A DNA stretch of 64,000 nt, from positions 310,001 through 374,000 of the forward strand of contig JANBVO010000026.1 in NCBI GenBank assembly GCA_030052745.1, written 5' to 3'. Positions 44,852-56,156 of this stretch are shown one piece after another. Source of the stretch: Pleurostoma richardsiae (Eukaryota; Ascomycota; Sordariomycetes; Calosphaeriales; Pleurostomataceae). Position 1 is the stretch's first letter. Each line of letters opens with the position of its first letter. The position numbers and the translations under genes were made by a program. Under the pieces are notes generated by a model. The model did no database searches. It was not told the origin of the DNA and saw only the letters and a program-made list of their open reading frames with translations.

Positions 44852-45969
44852 TCATGCCTGTGCCTCCCTACTCTCGCCCTCTCTACCACGAGCAGAGAAG
44901 CCAGCCCTTTCCCTCCTCCCCAGCAGCTCCCTCCTGATCCTACGGAACTCGCCCCCCCTGGACGCCACCTGGCTCAGCGAGATCACCAGCAGCAGCACCG
45001 CCGACGTCTCCCCGAAGTCCCACTGGTTCTCGCTGACGACCGTCCCCTGCAGCTCCGGCACGTTCGCCGCCCGCAGCAGCACCATGCCGCAGAAGTGCAC
45101 GGGGAACTGCAGCATCGCCACGACCAGCAGCCAGCGGCACCGCGACAGCGGCGCCAGGATCGCCGTCAGCATGACGCCCAGCAGCCACCCGGCCGTCACG
45201 GCGATGTACAGCTTGTCCGCCGTGGGGTGGTGGCCCCGCAGGGGGCCCATCATGTTGGTCTTGTAGCACCGGCCGGGGACGGCGTCCGCGTCCCACTGGC
45301 TGAGCTGCAGGGCCACGAGCGCGGTCAGGCCGAGGAAGAGCGTGCCGAAGATGCAAGTCACCAGGTGGCGCAGGAACAGGCGGGGGATGCGGCCGTCTGA
45401 ACCATTGTGGGTGGAGCTGGAACCGTACTTGCTGCGATGGGCGGGGATCTTGGCCGTGGAGTAAGACCAGCATATGAGGGCTGCGGCGTTGGAGACCCTG
45501 GAAAGGATGAGTTTGTCAGGCGGTGCTTAATTGACTGGACATGGCAGGAAGACAGCGTACCCTACGAAGCTGACAATGTCGAATATCAGGTGCGTGTGGT
45601 AGACATCGAGGTCGTCTGCGCAAAAGAACGCGTGGGCCATGTAGAAGATGCCTATAGGGGAAGCCATCTGGGTCAGTAGCGACACATAAGGAAGGCCATC
45701 GTGGGCTCTGCCTCACCAAGCAGCATCTGGAAGTCGTTGCCCATCATGAGGAGGTCGGCCACGAACTCGATCCAGCTGACCTCGATGTCATACTCGACGC
45801 TCCCTTGCGGGTGATTGATCGTTAGGCCTCCGTTCTGGGACACAAAGAAGAACCACGTCGCCAAACAAAGCGAGAGGAACGCCTGGCTGGCGAACGTAAT
45901 GACGATTTGGAGGCTTGCCACGTCTGGCCGGGATTCGGCTATGTATATGCAGCCTGTGCTAGCTTTCAT
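44852..45969 (-). CDS. Multi-span integral membrane protein, function unknown
   Basis: Exons 45969-45717, 45651-45561 and 45497-44852 give 329 aa, with both junctions conserving frame. About seven hydrophobic segments are visible: IVITFASQAFLSLCLATWFF, the WIEFVADLLMMGNDFQMLLG block, the IFYMAHAFFCADDLDVYHTH block, FDIVSFVGVSNAAALICW, CIFGTLFLGLTALVALQLS, LYIAVTAGWLLGVMLTAILA and WDFGETSAVLLLVISLS. The pattern (short lumenal Cys loop GRCYKTNM, motif DIVSFVG) recalls an uncharacterised family of fungal seven-span proteins. No enzymatic or transport motif is seen. The C-terminus is Arg/Glu-rich and cytosolic by the charge rule. The N-terminal start is uncertain: an upstream ATG at about 46025 with a GTACGT donor could add an exon, but I could not make its phase work. 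Confidence 0.68.
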
Positions 45970-48618
45970 GATCTTCTGGCTAGTCGGCAATAGTCACGTA
46001 CGGTCGTGCAGTTGTAAATATGCATGTTGAAGATGCAGAGTAGTTTCAGCAGATATGCGGCGTTCGGACTCAATGGCCTCCTAACTATCTGCAGACATTC
46101 GACATTCTGCTTCAGCAGTCACAATTGCCTACATCATGACTTCCCAATATCAATTAGTCTAATACACTCATTACGTCCTTCCGTTCCGTGTCGCCTGTGA
46201 CTTCCTCACCATGAGAGAAGTTTCATGCAACACCAACCTCAGAAAGGCCCGTCATCTATCAATGCGGAAAGGCAGCTGCAGTAGGCTCACAAGAGAATCC
46301 AACAACATCCTCACTTGTTTTCCATGGCACGGCTTAACCTCGCCGGCGATATTTCAACCCAAGAATGCGCGTGGTTAGGACAGGGGGCGGTGCAAATACA
46401 GAGGGTCCACGCACGACACACCCGTGTATGTAATCAAGGCGCTCTTAGTGCTGAAGTACTTCCACACACAACTAGCCTAAGGGTACGGAACCCAGATTCC
46501 GGCGGCGTAGCGCGCCCTGCCTTCCTCGAAGCCTCGTATGCTCTTCCATCTCGCAGACCCTCAGTCGAGCTCCTGATAGATCGATCTCACCGCCGACGAG
46601 AGCACCAATATCAAGTCGCCCCAGTGTGTCCAGGTGTCCTTCCCCAGTCCTGCGATGCTCCGCTGTGAAGCCTCCCTACACGGCAGCCGCGCGCTACCCA
46701 CGCAGCCCTTCGCCCGGTGGCGCTCCAATGGCTCTCCACTAGACACAGTGGGTGGCGAGAGCGTGAGACCCGCCTCGCCAGCCATCCCTCTCCGGCGTCC
46801 CGCAGAGCCAAGCGCAGGTTCGGCTCCGGCCACGTCGATCAGAGACGGTTCGGACGTGTGGAATCAACACATGGATAGGTATGTACCGGGGAGCGACTAA
46901 GTAATGCTGCCGCACACTGAAGGCGGCAAGTCCTAGCGTGGCCCGTCGTGGCTGCGACGGCGTCTCACGGAGACTAGGGAACCCGTCAGACCGGCCTCCA
47001 GATGGCGTGCAGCGGCCGCGAGCAGTGAACTCCCTGAGCTCTGCCCAAGACATCGCCAACGCCTACTGTACAGATCCGCTAGGGGACAGACGGTGATATG
47101 CATGCCACGTGCTTCGCCTCTGCGACGTAGCGCCGCGCCCGCGAGAGGGTGACTGTCGATCCGGCCTCCATGCCGTGCGACGCGGCGGCTTTAGGAGGCT
47201 CTACCGACTTCCGTGTGGGAAGCATGAGCGACAGGACCAGGCATGACGTCGGCCGCAGCGACCAGACCCTCCAGCATCGAAGCCCTGTTAGAGAGCTGCT
47301 GGTGGGCCATCAAAACGCCTGCACCACCCAGGACGATGAGCAACCCTATTCCAGCATGCAATTGCCCACCGCCCACGTCCAACGGCCTGCCAGATCGACC
47401 CCCTTAGCAAGAACCCCATCCCGCTCCCCTCAGATGGGGGTCCCAGATCGACGAAGGCTCCTTTTGGTCCCTGATCAGCCCGGCAGCAGCCCCGATACGG
47501 CACAAATGCATGATCCGTACGCCACACTAAGACGGGGTGGCAACAAGTTTTTGCCCACACCCCCGGCCGGCAAGGGGGTAGTAGGCCGGCGAGACGTCAT
47601 TGGGAGTCTGTAGCGCGCGCCCGCCAGGCTTAAGACAACAAAAAGCTTGCCTTCCCGTCGGGAGCCCAACATCACGCCGTCGGCCAGGACGGACACCCAG
47701 CGGCTCCAGAGCCAGCCCGGCCGGGAGCCGGAAAAATCGACGTCGACCTCCCTCTACGATGGGATCACTAGAGTGCTTGAGGGGATGCTGCGTCCTGTTC
47801 CCGATAAGTTAACCGACGTCATTTGGTGGCAAGGGGCGCGATCAACTGGGTTATGACATCACCGCGAGCGACGACGGGCAGGGTCGCCGTCTTACGCGCC
47901 AAAGAAACTGATACGCCAGCTTCCAAGGCAAGAAAGATGGGGTAGACTTTCTTGGGGGTTGCCTACCATGCTACAAGGCCCTGGGAAGGCTCTTGAGTTG
48001 CGGCTTGATGCTGCTTCCACCACAGCGTCTGGTCCGTCACTCGTCACCATGCTAATCCGTGATGTTCAGAGACACAGTGAGGTCGTCAAAGATTGACTTC
48101 TGGCGAGTTCGGCGCACCGGATAACGATGGCCGCGTCTACCAACTCCCGAGGTGCACTCATACCAAAGCCAGGGGTGTGAGTTTTAGTTTTGACCAAAGA
48201 CGATCAACCAACCCCTATCGTAGACAGCGAAATAAGTTAGCTAATGCCCACTAGAGTAAACGACTGTAAAGCCTTCCAAGTGCAGCTCATGTCTCCTTTG
48301 CCGGATTCAGAGAACCATGCGCGCGGCGAGTTTGCAGCCAGCCTCCTTCAATCCGAGTCCGCAACGCCCTCTATATGGTGCGAAGCCAAGTTGGTTGCCG
48401 CCCCGAGAACTTTTTACTTCTCCAGCGTCTCGCGCCCGCCATTGTCTAAGTCGTCGAATCATATGATTGTTTCGTCGGGGCCCAAGCCTGTCTTGAAAGC
48501 AGAATAGCCGCCTCACTGGTAGGAACGATCGTGAGAAGAGCCTAATGTACGCCAACCAGAATCAACTCCATACTCCTTGTGCGTCCGCCGGGACGCCAGC
48601 AACCGAGTCCTGTGCAGG
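45970..48618. other. 2.6-kb gene-free region with CRE-like sites
   Basis: No coding region is supported. The left part must hold the promoter of the membrane protein gene, and the right part the 3' flank of the bZIP gene. Three near-consensus ATF/CREB octamers (each 7 of 8 bases of TGACGTCA) occur at 47244-47251, about 47592-47599 and about 47814-47821. Confidence 0.4.
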
Positions 48619-49693
48619 CTAAAAGATCCCATCCGGCATATGGTTATAGTTCAACTCGAGCTCTTTCTTAATCTCTGGAGAGATCGTTGTCTGAAGGGAG
48701 CCATCGCTTGGGGAAGCCTGGGACGTTGCTATGCTATGGTTAACGACTGCGCTTAGAAGGGGTGACTGATTGCATAGGTTCTAACTCACCATTGGTAAAG
48801 GCCACGCTACCGCGGCGAGGTGATCGAGCAGCCGTGTCGATACTGGACAGCGCAAAGTTGGAGGCTGTACTCGAGCGGTGGTCGAACGAGGAGCCTGCAC
48901 CACTGGACTGAGGCGACAGGACGCGGTTCTTCTTCCCCTGGACGAACCTTCGAGCCTCGTTCTCCAGCCACTGGTCGATGTTCGGGTCATTGCAGGATGC
49001 GTGAGTCATCAACTCATTCTTCATCTGGGCGACCTCTCCGAGCAGGCCGTGGTACTCGAGCTGCAGGTGAGCATTCGTGCGCTCCAAACCGTTCTTGGTG
49101 TCCTCCAGCTCATTCACATACTCCTTCTTCTTCTGACGGCATTTACTGGCGGCTATGCGATTCTTCTCCAGGAACTTGTTTCTCTTGTCATCTTCGTCGG
49201 CTGTACTGGCCGTGGCCGCCTTTGGCCTGCGGCCTTTCCGCTTCTTCGGTTCGGGTTCAGGGGCGTAGGCGTCGAGGGACGGGTGAGAGGATGCGCTCGT
49301 TGACTTGGATTTCCTGTCGCCTGTCGAGGTGCTTGACAGGGTCCTGATGCTCGATGATTGCGTGCCATACGGCGACCCATGGGAGGCATTGGACCGCGAC
49401 GCGACGATGGTGTCGCTTCCACCGAGGAGGCCGGGCGCAAAATAAGCGAGGTCTTGAGCGGGGCTCGACAAGGACATGTCGGGATATGCTGCCTGGCTGT
49501 ATGAGGTCGATGGAGTCACGAAAGGGTCGGACTGTTCTGGGACGATCATATGGTTTATGGCTGAAGTACTGGCATACGCAGGCGGGCCCCCGCCCAGTTC
49601 GCCGTCAGCGATTCCCAGGTGGAGGGTGTCCTGATACGGATGGTTGCCGTCCAGGTCGACGAAGTCGGGCAGGATTTTGGATGGGGTATCCAT
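48619..49693 (-). CDS. ATF/CREB-type bZIP transcription factor
   Basis: Exons 49693-48790 and 48728-48619 (61-nt intron) encode 337 aa. The N-terminal 160 residues are Ser/Thr/Pro-rich and probably regulatory. The basic region is at 170-192 (KRNKFLEKNRIAASKCRQKK), with the invariant Asn178 and Arg186, and the leucine zipper extends to about residue 230. The distal helix SCNDPNIDQWLENEARRFV is characteristic of filamentous-ascomycete ATF-type factors. The short second exon encodes the conserved tail ending NYNHMPDGIF. Such factors bind TGACGTCA-like sites in stress or developmental programmes. Its own upstream region holds TGACGT at 49834, which would allow self-control; this is an inference. 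It sits between two unusually long gene-free regions. Confidence 0.9.
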
Positions 49694-52600
49694 ACCAGCG
49701 TCCCGGATGTGCAGTTTGGGGCTCCCCTGCGCGCCTTATGCTAACGGCTCCAGCAGGACAAGCACTGCTGTGGGTCAAGGCCTTTGCTCTGGGCGAATGC
49801 TTGGACAGGATGGATTATATTGGAGGGGGACAATGACGTTTTAAAGACGTGATGCAGCTCCTAATAGAGGCAAGCGCTCGTCGACAACCCCCCGGTCGAG
49901 TGTCCCGGCACGGGGAGGGGGACCAGTGACTGAGCAGCGAGTGCTTAGAAGGCTGTGGATAGAGGTTGCGAAGAACGATGACGCGCTATGCTATCAGAGA
50001 AGCTTCTCGGGGACACCGTCCACAAGCAGACAAGGTAAACCAGCTCCCAGCAACGGTAGCAGCAGCAGAGTGCCAGTGTGGCCGACGGGAATAGTCCGCT
50101 TGCGCTCGGTCTCGGTTGGCCAATTCCTCGCTGGTGGATCAAGGGGTGGAGGAGGACTGAACCTAAGGGGGGTCGAGCTGACCTATCCCGAGCCTCCTCT
50201 TAGCATCCAGACACCGTGCTTTTCCCGGCCCGTCTGCCTCTATTACTAGATTCGGAGGATGCCAACGCGCCGTCGCTGCACCAGCCAAGGAAGCTGGCAC
50301 GATGGGGTGCCGGAATCGCTCAGACGGATCTAGAGCCGTGTGTGATGATCTGATCGAGCAGAGTCGAGCAAGAGGCTGTCGACAGCAACCAGCAGATGGC
50401 GCCAAGTCGGAAGAGCGGGATGAGGCAAGCTATATCAGTCTTTGGTTGTTGAGTTGATGGCGGAAGCAGAGAAAGAGAGAACGGGGGAGGGAGGAGAGAG
50501 GGAGAGGCTGTTGTGGTTCCAGAACGGGAAGTCGAAGCTATCAGGAATGGCGGACGAGTAATAGGTGTGTCCCTCCTTTTTCAAGACAAGCTGGCACGAG
50601 TGGGACAGACAGCAACGAAACTGGTCAAGATGGGTGGGCAGAACAGGACACGGGCGAGAACGAATGGCCTTCGTGCTCGGTTTTGTTACGAGACGGGATG
50701 ACCGCGGTTTTATCTGCCACGGCCTTGCGCCAGCGCCAGTGCCAGTACCAGCGTTGCGCGTTCCTTCTTCTTCTTCTTCTTCTTCTTCTTCTTCTTCCCC
50801 AGAACAGGATCGCGGCGATGCAGGGATGGATGGAGGAGGTGGATTGAAAGAAATGGCCCAAAGGCGTTGCCGTGTAAGTTTTTTGGTGGCCCTTTACCAG
50901 CCCGCAAGTGCGTATCCGTGTATCTGATGTTAGGTGTTGTACGTTTATAGGTACCTCATCTCTTCACCTTAATCTGGGCAAGGCAGTCGTGAGGGACGGG
51001 CCCAGATGTATAAAAGTCAAGGCGGGAGTTACCCTTTTCTTTCCTCTTCCGTCGGCCTAATACTAGAAATACTTTAATAGAGATTTGCTCCAGAAGGCGA
51101 GTGAGGGAGGCATACGGAAAGACAATTGGACGTGGGCATCGGATTGACTCCCGTCCAATTCCCCATATGGCAGGTACGTACATCGACTTACCTGTCCACC
51201 TTACCCTAGACAGCTACCCTATTTCAGTAAGTTACCTACCAATTACCTACACCTACTGTACCTTAACTGGGACGTCCTGCTTTAGAAAGAAGAAGGCGCG
51301 AGGTACCGACAGACACCTGGCACGCTACATGGTGTGCTCCCCAGAGGCAGAGAACCTATGGTGGCCTCCTTACTTACCTTACCCCGTACCTTCGCCTTTT
51401 ACAGCGGATTGCCTGCGCCGACGGAGTTGACGCCGCAGCGCGATGGCGAGGAACGGAAGCGTGCAAGCTGATACGGTGGTAATGCTCTACGCTCGCGCTA
51501 CGAACAGGGAGCGCCGGAGGTCTTCCGGCGCCTCTGATTGGTCAACAGCGCCATTCCGTCGACATCCGCGGTCTACGAGACACCAGGGCCACCAGGGTTG
51601 AGCAGCCTAGGCTCAATTAAAAGGCACTGAAGCCCTCCCTCGGTATTCCTCGGTGGGCCGATGTGCAAAACTGACAAGCCCGAAAGTCAAGTACTGGGGG
51701 AAGGTGGGGAGCTCACGTCCGCTTGGTAATTGTCTGCTTAGGCGGCAGGGTGGCCAAAGACCAGCACGCAGCGGAGATCATCAGAGTGTTTCTGCTGGTA
51801 CTTTGACAGTCCAGACCGGCTATCAGATGGCACTTTTTGCACAACGGACTGCCCGAGACCGGTTGAATGGACGACCAGGTGTGGTGCGGCAGCTGGTGCC
51901 CCAGGATGGCGTTGATCTGCCTGCCGTGATCTCGATGCGACGCCTATCCGTCTTTGTGCGCCGGGCGCATGGAGAACCTAGTTTGCCATAGTAGAGGCAA
52001 AAAGCCCCTGTGAGAGTTTGTTAGGGCGGCACCTGCAAGACACTCGGAGTGCCGTTTACAGCATGACAGGCCCGCCTGTCCAATCCCATGTTGCGCTTCT
52101 CAGCTCTGAAGAGGTTGCATGCTAGCGAATCTCGATTGCTGGAGCAAATTCCATCCAAATCTTGCGGCGGCGGCATGCGACAAGGTTGACACTTGACGTC
52201 CATCCGACGTCATGGTGCATGGAGGGTGTTGGCGTTCGCTTTCGTTGATGGAGGTTCGCCTGCAGGCCGTAGTGTGCCGCAACCCGGTTGTTATGCCCGC
52301 CGGCCACTTGGAGAAGTCTGGGCCCCTGCCTCCTTCGCCCGCCCATTCTATGTGAAATAGAAACGCTACGAACGTGGTGGGAGGCCGGCCTGTACGTAGT
52401 ATGCATCCAGGGTTGCTCAAGCCGAGTTTGGTGGAGTGGGGTTTGTACAGGTACCGGGATACTGGTTCTCTCAAACCACTCGGACTGTGGCCCGCGCGTT
52501 ACGATAGTCGGGAGTGTCTCAGGGGAAATCCACGAGGCAGAACTGTCTATTGTTCGATCGATCGCGTGCACTTATCGACGGAGTAGAGGACGAGGCTATG

Positions 52601-53952
52601 CCCAGGAGAGTGAGAATTGCCGAGAGAACGAAGCCGAACAACTGGCATAAGCTTCCCAGGCAGCCCAGGCTTGCCAGGCACCAGATTAGGAGGCCTAGCA
52701 CTTACGACCTGCGCTGGAATTCATCTACCATAGGCAAGCCCCGGGAACGGCGAGAAGAGACGATCAGCTCGCCAAACACGATCGCTTACCTGTCCCGCAT
52801 GTGGCCTGATTTAGGAGATCGATGACGCTGGCCCTCCAGTCGATCCTTCATTGTCAGTCGCAACATGCCTGCTTTCATCTACAGATCCGTCCCCTTTCGG
52901 CAACCCCTGTTGCGACCGGAGGTGACTCCAGAGCCCTGTGGTTGGGTATACCTGTATCCTCGTGTGTTGTGCGCGGAAGAGGTCCCTGAAGATCCAAGAG
53001 GCCGGCCGTGTACGACCCACACGAGAGCCTCTTTACCCACGATTTCAAGACCGGCTTAGCCTCACCGTTAGGTTGCCCGGGGGAGGGTCCTGGCCTGCCG
53101 AAAATGGCTACTGTCAGTGCCGAAGAAGTGTTCTTAGCATATAAGTTATCCACGATTAGCACACAGTCATCCGTGTTGTGCGAGGTACATGCTGGTCAGG
53201 CTGGCAGGTAACCCATTACTTGCTTCTTTGGCAACAGATCCGCCCTTGTTACTTCTCCGTTCCTGATCTCTCGTCATCTCTTTTTGTGGTTTTCTGTTCA
53301 TCTTCCCACTCTTTTCCTTGTTCTTCCCACACTTCTCGGATATGTCGGCCTGCGAATCACAGCCACTTTGGGGCGGTTGTTGTGAGAAAACGATCATGGC
53401 GGACCTCTTAGGATGGGCTGCACACCATGTGCGGGAAACTGAGGGCCGCAACACGGTGCGCACCAACCACCAAATCCAGGGCGGTCTTCCGACAGTTTCT
53501 GATTGGACACGCTGCTCGGCCGCTCCGTGCCTCGCACATGCCAAATCGGATGTTCCTGTACTTTGCGGCTCCATGCTGTTTGGCTGTCTGTCACGTGACC
53601 GTAAACTGTAGGAGACCTATGGCTGCTAAGTAAGGTACTGTACGGGGTACCTAAGCTTGAGGGCCATTGTGGGTCGACGCGACATGAAGCCCCGCGATTG
53701 ATCGCGACTTGCCTCGAGTCTTCGTGTGCCGACGCGTCTTCCATACGGCAAACCACTTCCACTCGCTCCCAGCGACTCAATCTTCATCCGCTCTCTAGCA
53801 CAAAACAGTATCTTGGTCAGATATCCAGAGTCGCAGGAAACTCGGCGCCACGCAAAGGGAAGAGATCCTTCCTGCACGCGCAGGGCCAATCACAGAGTCA
53901 ACACAGACAAGACGAGGGACCGACTTCATCACGCGCAAAAACAGCCTGAGCC
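49694..53952. other. 4.3-kb gene-free region between divergent bZIP and RPA3 genes
   Basis: No supported gene on either strand. Sequence near 49694-50540 should be the leader and promoter of the bZIP gene. There is a TTC microsatellite (50765-50797) and clusters of TACCTACC-type words at 51225-51275 and 53631-53656. RPA3's promoter is at the right end. An unannotated non-coding RNA or long leader cannot be excluded. Confidence 0.4.
50765..50797. repeat. (TTC)11 microsatellite
   Basis: Eleven uninterrupted TTC units in the gene-free region upstream of the bZIP gene. Confidence 0.95.
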
Positions 53953-54821
53953 ATGGAGTCGACCTCGACCCCGAGAATCACCTGTCCGTATCTGGACTCC
54001 TATATCAGCCGGAATGTGATGGTCGTCGGGAAGGTGGCGCAGCTGCGCGGCGAGCAGGCTGTTCTGGACGCCGACGGGAACATCACCGCGCATCTGAACC
54101 GCGTGAGTTGACATTCTCCTCTGCCACTCCCATTGCCCGTCCTCCTCTTCGTGCCGCGGCATCTCTCGCGGTCGCAGCATCTCTCGCGGTCGCAGCATCT
54201 CTCGCGGTCGCAGCATCTCTCGCGGTCGCAGCATCTCTCGTGGTCGCAGCACGGCGCACATGGGTCGAGACCCGGAGACGAGCGACGAGAGCCAGCAGAG
54301 TAGCGTTTTCGGAGCCATTTCCGAGGTGCTCTCATTGGCAGGGACGGGTGCTGCTCCCGAGAGGCGTTGTGCGTTGTGCAGTCACACAGCATTTTCGTTA
54401 GCTGACATTGAAATCTGTTTGCTGCCGCAGGACGCCCATCTTTCGAGTGGCAACGCAGCCCAGATCATCGGCAAGGTGAATCCAGACCTGTCCATTCGAG
54501 TGCTGTCCTCAGTAGACCTTGGACAGGGTGTCGGTAAGGGATCATTTTTCCTCCTCAGGCTCCTCTACACGACCAGAACCCCAATTTGCCCCTATCTACC
54601 CTGCCTGATGCTTGCCGTCTTGCACCTCCCACACTTCTTGTTCCTTCTCCTTTGTGCCGGTGGCGAATATCTAGTAGATAGGAGAATGTAGGATACGGGA
54701 CGAACCACCCGCTGACCGCGGAGCTTGGCTCCCCCTTGCAGATATGGGCATCTGCAACACCGTCGTCGAGGTGACCCATCAGTACCGAGAGCTCTTCGCC
54801 GATCCGCCCGCTGCCCACTGA
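53953..54821 (+). CDS. RFA3: Replication protein A subunit 3 (RPA14)
   Basis: Exons 53953-54102, 54431-54533 and 54742-54821 encode 110 aa, the normal length for fungal RPA3. The single OB fold reads STPRITCPYLDSYISRNVMV, VGKVAQLRGEQAVLDADGNI, then after intron 1 DAHLSSGNAAQIIGKVNPDL and SIRVLSSVDLGQGV, and after intron 2 ICNTVVEVTHQYRELF. It is the smallest subunit of the single-strand DNA-binding trimer used in replication and repair. Intron 1 is unusually long for this window (328 nt) and holds an 18-bp tandem repeat. After the TGA stop at 54819 the same frame stays open for another 186 codons, described separately. Confidence 0.92.
54160..54249. repeat. 18-bp tandem repeat, five copies, inside RFA3 intron 1
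   Basis: The unit CATCTCTCGCGGTCGCAG is repeated five times head to tail. Four copies are identical and the fifth has one C-to-T change. Each unit ends in CAG, so it supplies repeated possible 3' splice sites. Confidence 0.95.
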
Positions 54822-55382
54822 CAGTCGACGCCACCCAGCAGTGGCGGCGCCGGGCGCGTGACGCTCGTCTGGCCGCCCAGGTCACCCCTGCCGTCTTCCT
54901 CGCAGGGGCAGCAGTCGCAGCCAGCTGGCCAGCCTGCGACTGGTCCCCCGCGGCCCTCCGTCGATGAAATTCTGCAGGGCCTCGCCACTGTCCGGCTGGG
55001 CGACGAAAACACTGGAAGGGATAATGGCTCGGAGGGCGGCGGTGGAAGACGCGCTAATAGCAGTAGAGTTGGGAGCAGCGGCAGCAGCGGCAGCAGCAGC
55101 GGTGATGTTTACTGGAGCAGTGCGCAGCAGTCTTTTCGTGCTCTTGGCGGCCTGAATAGGGACCTCGGAAGGGCCCAGGTCGGCGGTGGACCGGCTGATA
55201 GCCCCCGACCTGGAGGTGCCAGCAGCGACGGCGGCGAGAGCTCCCAGGAAGAGCACGGTCGTGCCGGCATCCTGGAGTGGCTCTTCGGGGGCATCGGACG
55301 CCTGATGTCGCGGAGGGTGGTCATCACGATGAGGCTGGACGAGGGCGGCCGCTGGAGGATCGCCAGGAGGCGGAATGACTGA
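54822..55382 (+). CDS. Open frame in phase with RFA3 stop, possible readthrough or separate gene
   Basis: Directly after the RFA3 TGA (54819-54821) the same frame continues without a stop for 186 codons to TGA at 55380-55382. There is no ATG near its beginning; the nearest conventional start is near the end. The sequence contains PSVDEILQGLATVRLGDEN, a Gly/Ser-rich middle, and GILEWLFGGIGRLMSRRVV with VITMRLDEGGRW, which looks structured at the C-terminus. No family is recognised. Possibilities are stop-codon readthrough, an alternative splice form that bypasses the TGA, a separate gene with an unseen first exon, or a chance GC-rich open frame. A frame on the opposite strand (54882-55502) is also open, which weakens the case. 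Confidence 0.35.
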   Translation, partial: QSTPPSSGGAGRVTLVWPPRSPLPSSSQGQQSQPAGQPATGPPRPSVDEILQGLATVRLGDENTGRDNGSEGGGGRRANSSRVGSSGSSGSSSGDVYWSSAQQSFRALGGLNRDLGRAQVGGGPADSPRPGGASSDGGESSQEEHGRAGILEWLFGGIGRLMSRRVVITMRLDEGGRWRIARRRND

Positions 55383-56156
55383 TCCGGGCTGCTCTAGTAT
55401 TATTAAGTGACGAATCATGACAATAAGGATGCACAAGCATTTGTCTTCTTCTCTTTGAACTGGCGAGGTGTTACTGTGAGCTGGTGAAAAGAGATTACTC
55501 ACATCCCAAGGTATGATGCGATGAGTCTATGTTTCCTAGAGTTGTTTCTTAGATCATCCTCCAATGGATGGTACTCGTCCATTTCACTCTCTCCAAGTGC
55601 ATCTTCCTGTCTCAAAGCATGAGGTGATAGTGAAGTGAGTCCATACAAGTAGTATTCTCAGAGCTACCTAATTCATCAAGTCGGAACAGCCTGTATACAG
55701 CCCAGGCTGGCCAACATCCGCGAGGGCCCAGAGGCCTATCGTACCCCAGCTAATCTCCCTAAGACTACTTCGACATATAGTCCCAACAAGGGAACACCAG
55801 TCCACACTACCTAGGTGTGGTAAACAGCATGTCCCAGAGCAAGTAGCCATCAGTGCTGCTCCCCCGTCGAACCTCCTTCAGCAAAACAAGGCGAGGGAGA
55901 GATCACTCTCCCGCAAGATGGTATAACCCTCCGCCCCTCTCAATAGGGGTGTAGTGGACCTCAAAACGCCTCTCTTTATGAAGACAATGACAATGAACAA
56001 AATGCCAACAGCCATTTCCCGTGGCAATGCCCTTTTCAGCAAATAAACAAACAGCAACGCTTATGCAAGGAGTTCTTTCAATGATCATAATGCATCACCA
56101 GTGCATCCTTATCTCATCCCACACGCTCAAATTTTGGGAGTAGGCAGTCAGCCTAC
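55383..56156. other. Intergenic between RFA3 and the Ams2-type gene
   Basis: 3' flanks of converging transcription units. No gene recognised. Confidence 0.5.

Noticed and set aside
47149-47613. 154-codon plus-strand frame in the gene-free region
   Set aside because: No domain or coding-like pattern, and no splice-joined partner exon could be found.
54882-55502. 206-codon minus-strand frame with poly-Ala
   Set aside because: Overlaps the possible RFA3 extension; the poly-Ala run comes from the GCA/AGC repeats of the other strand and no domain is visible.
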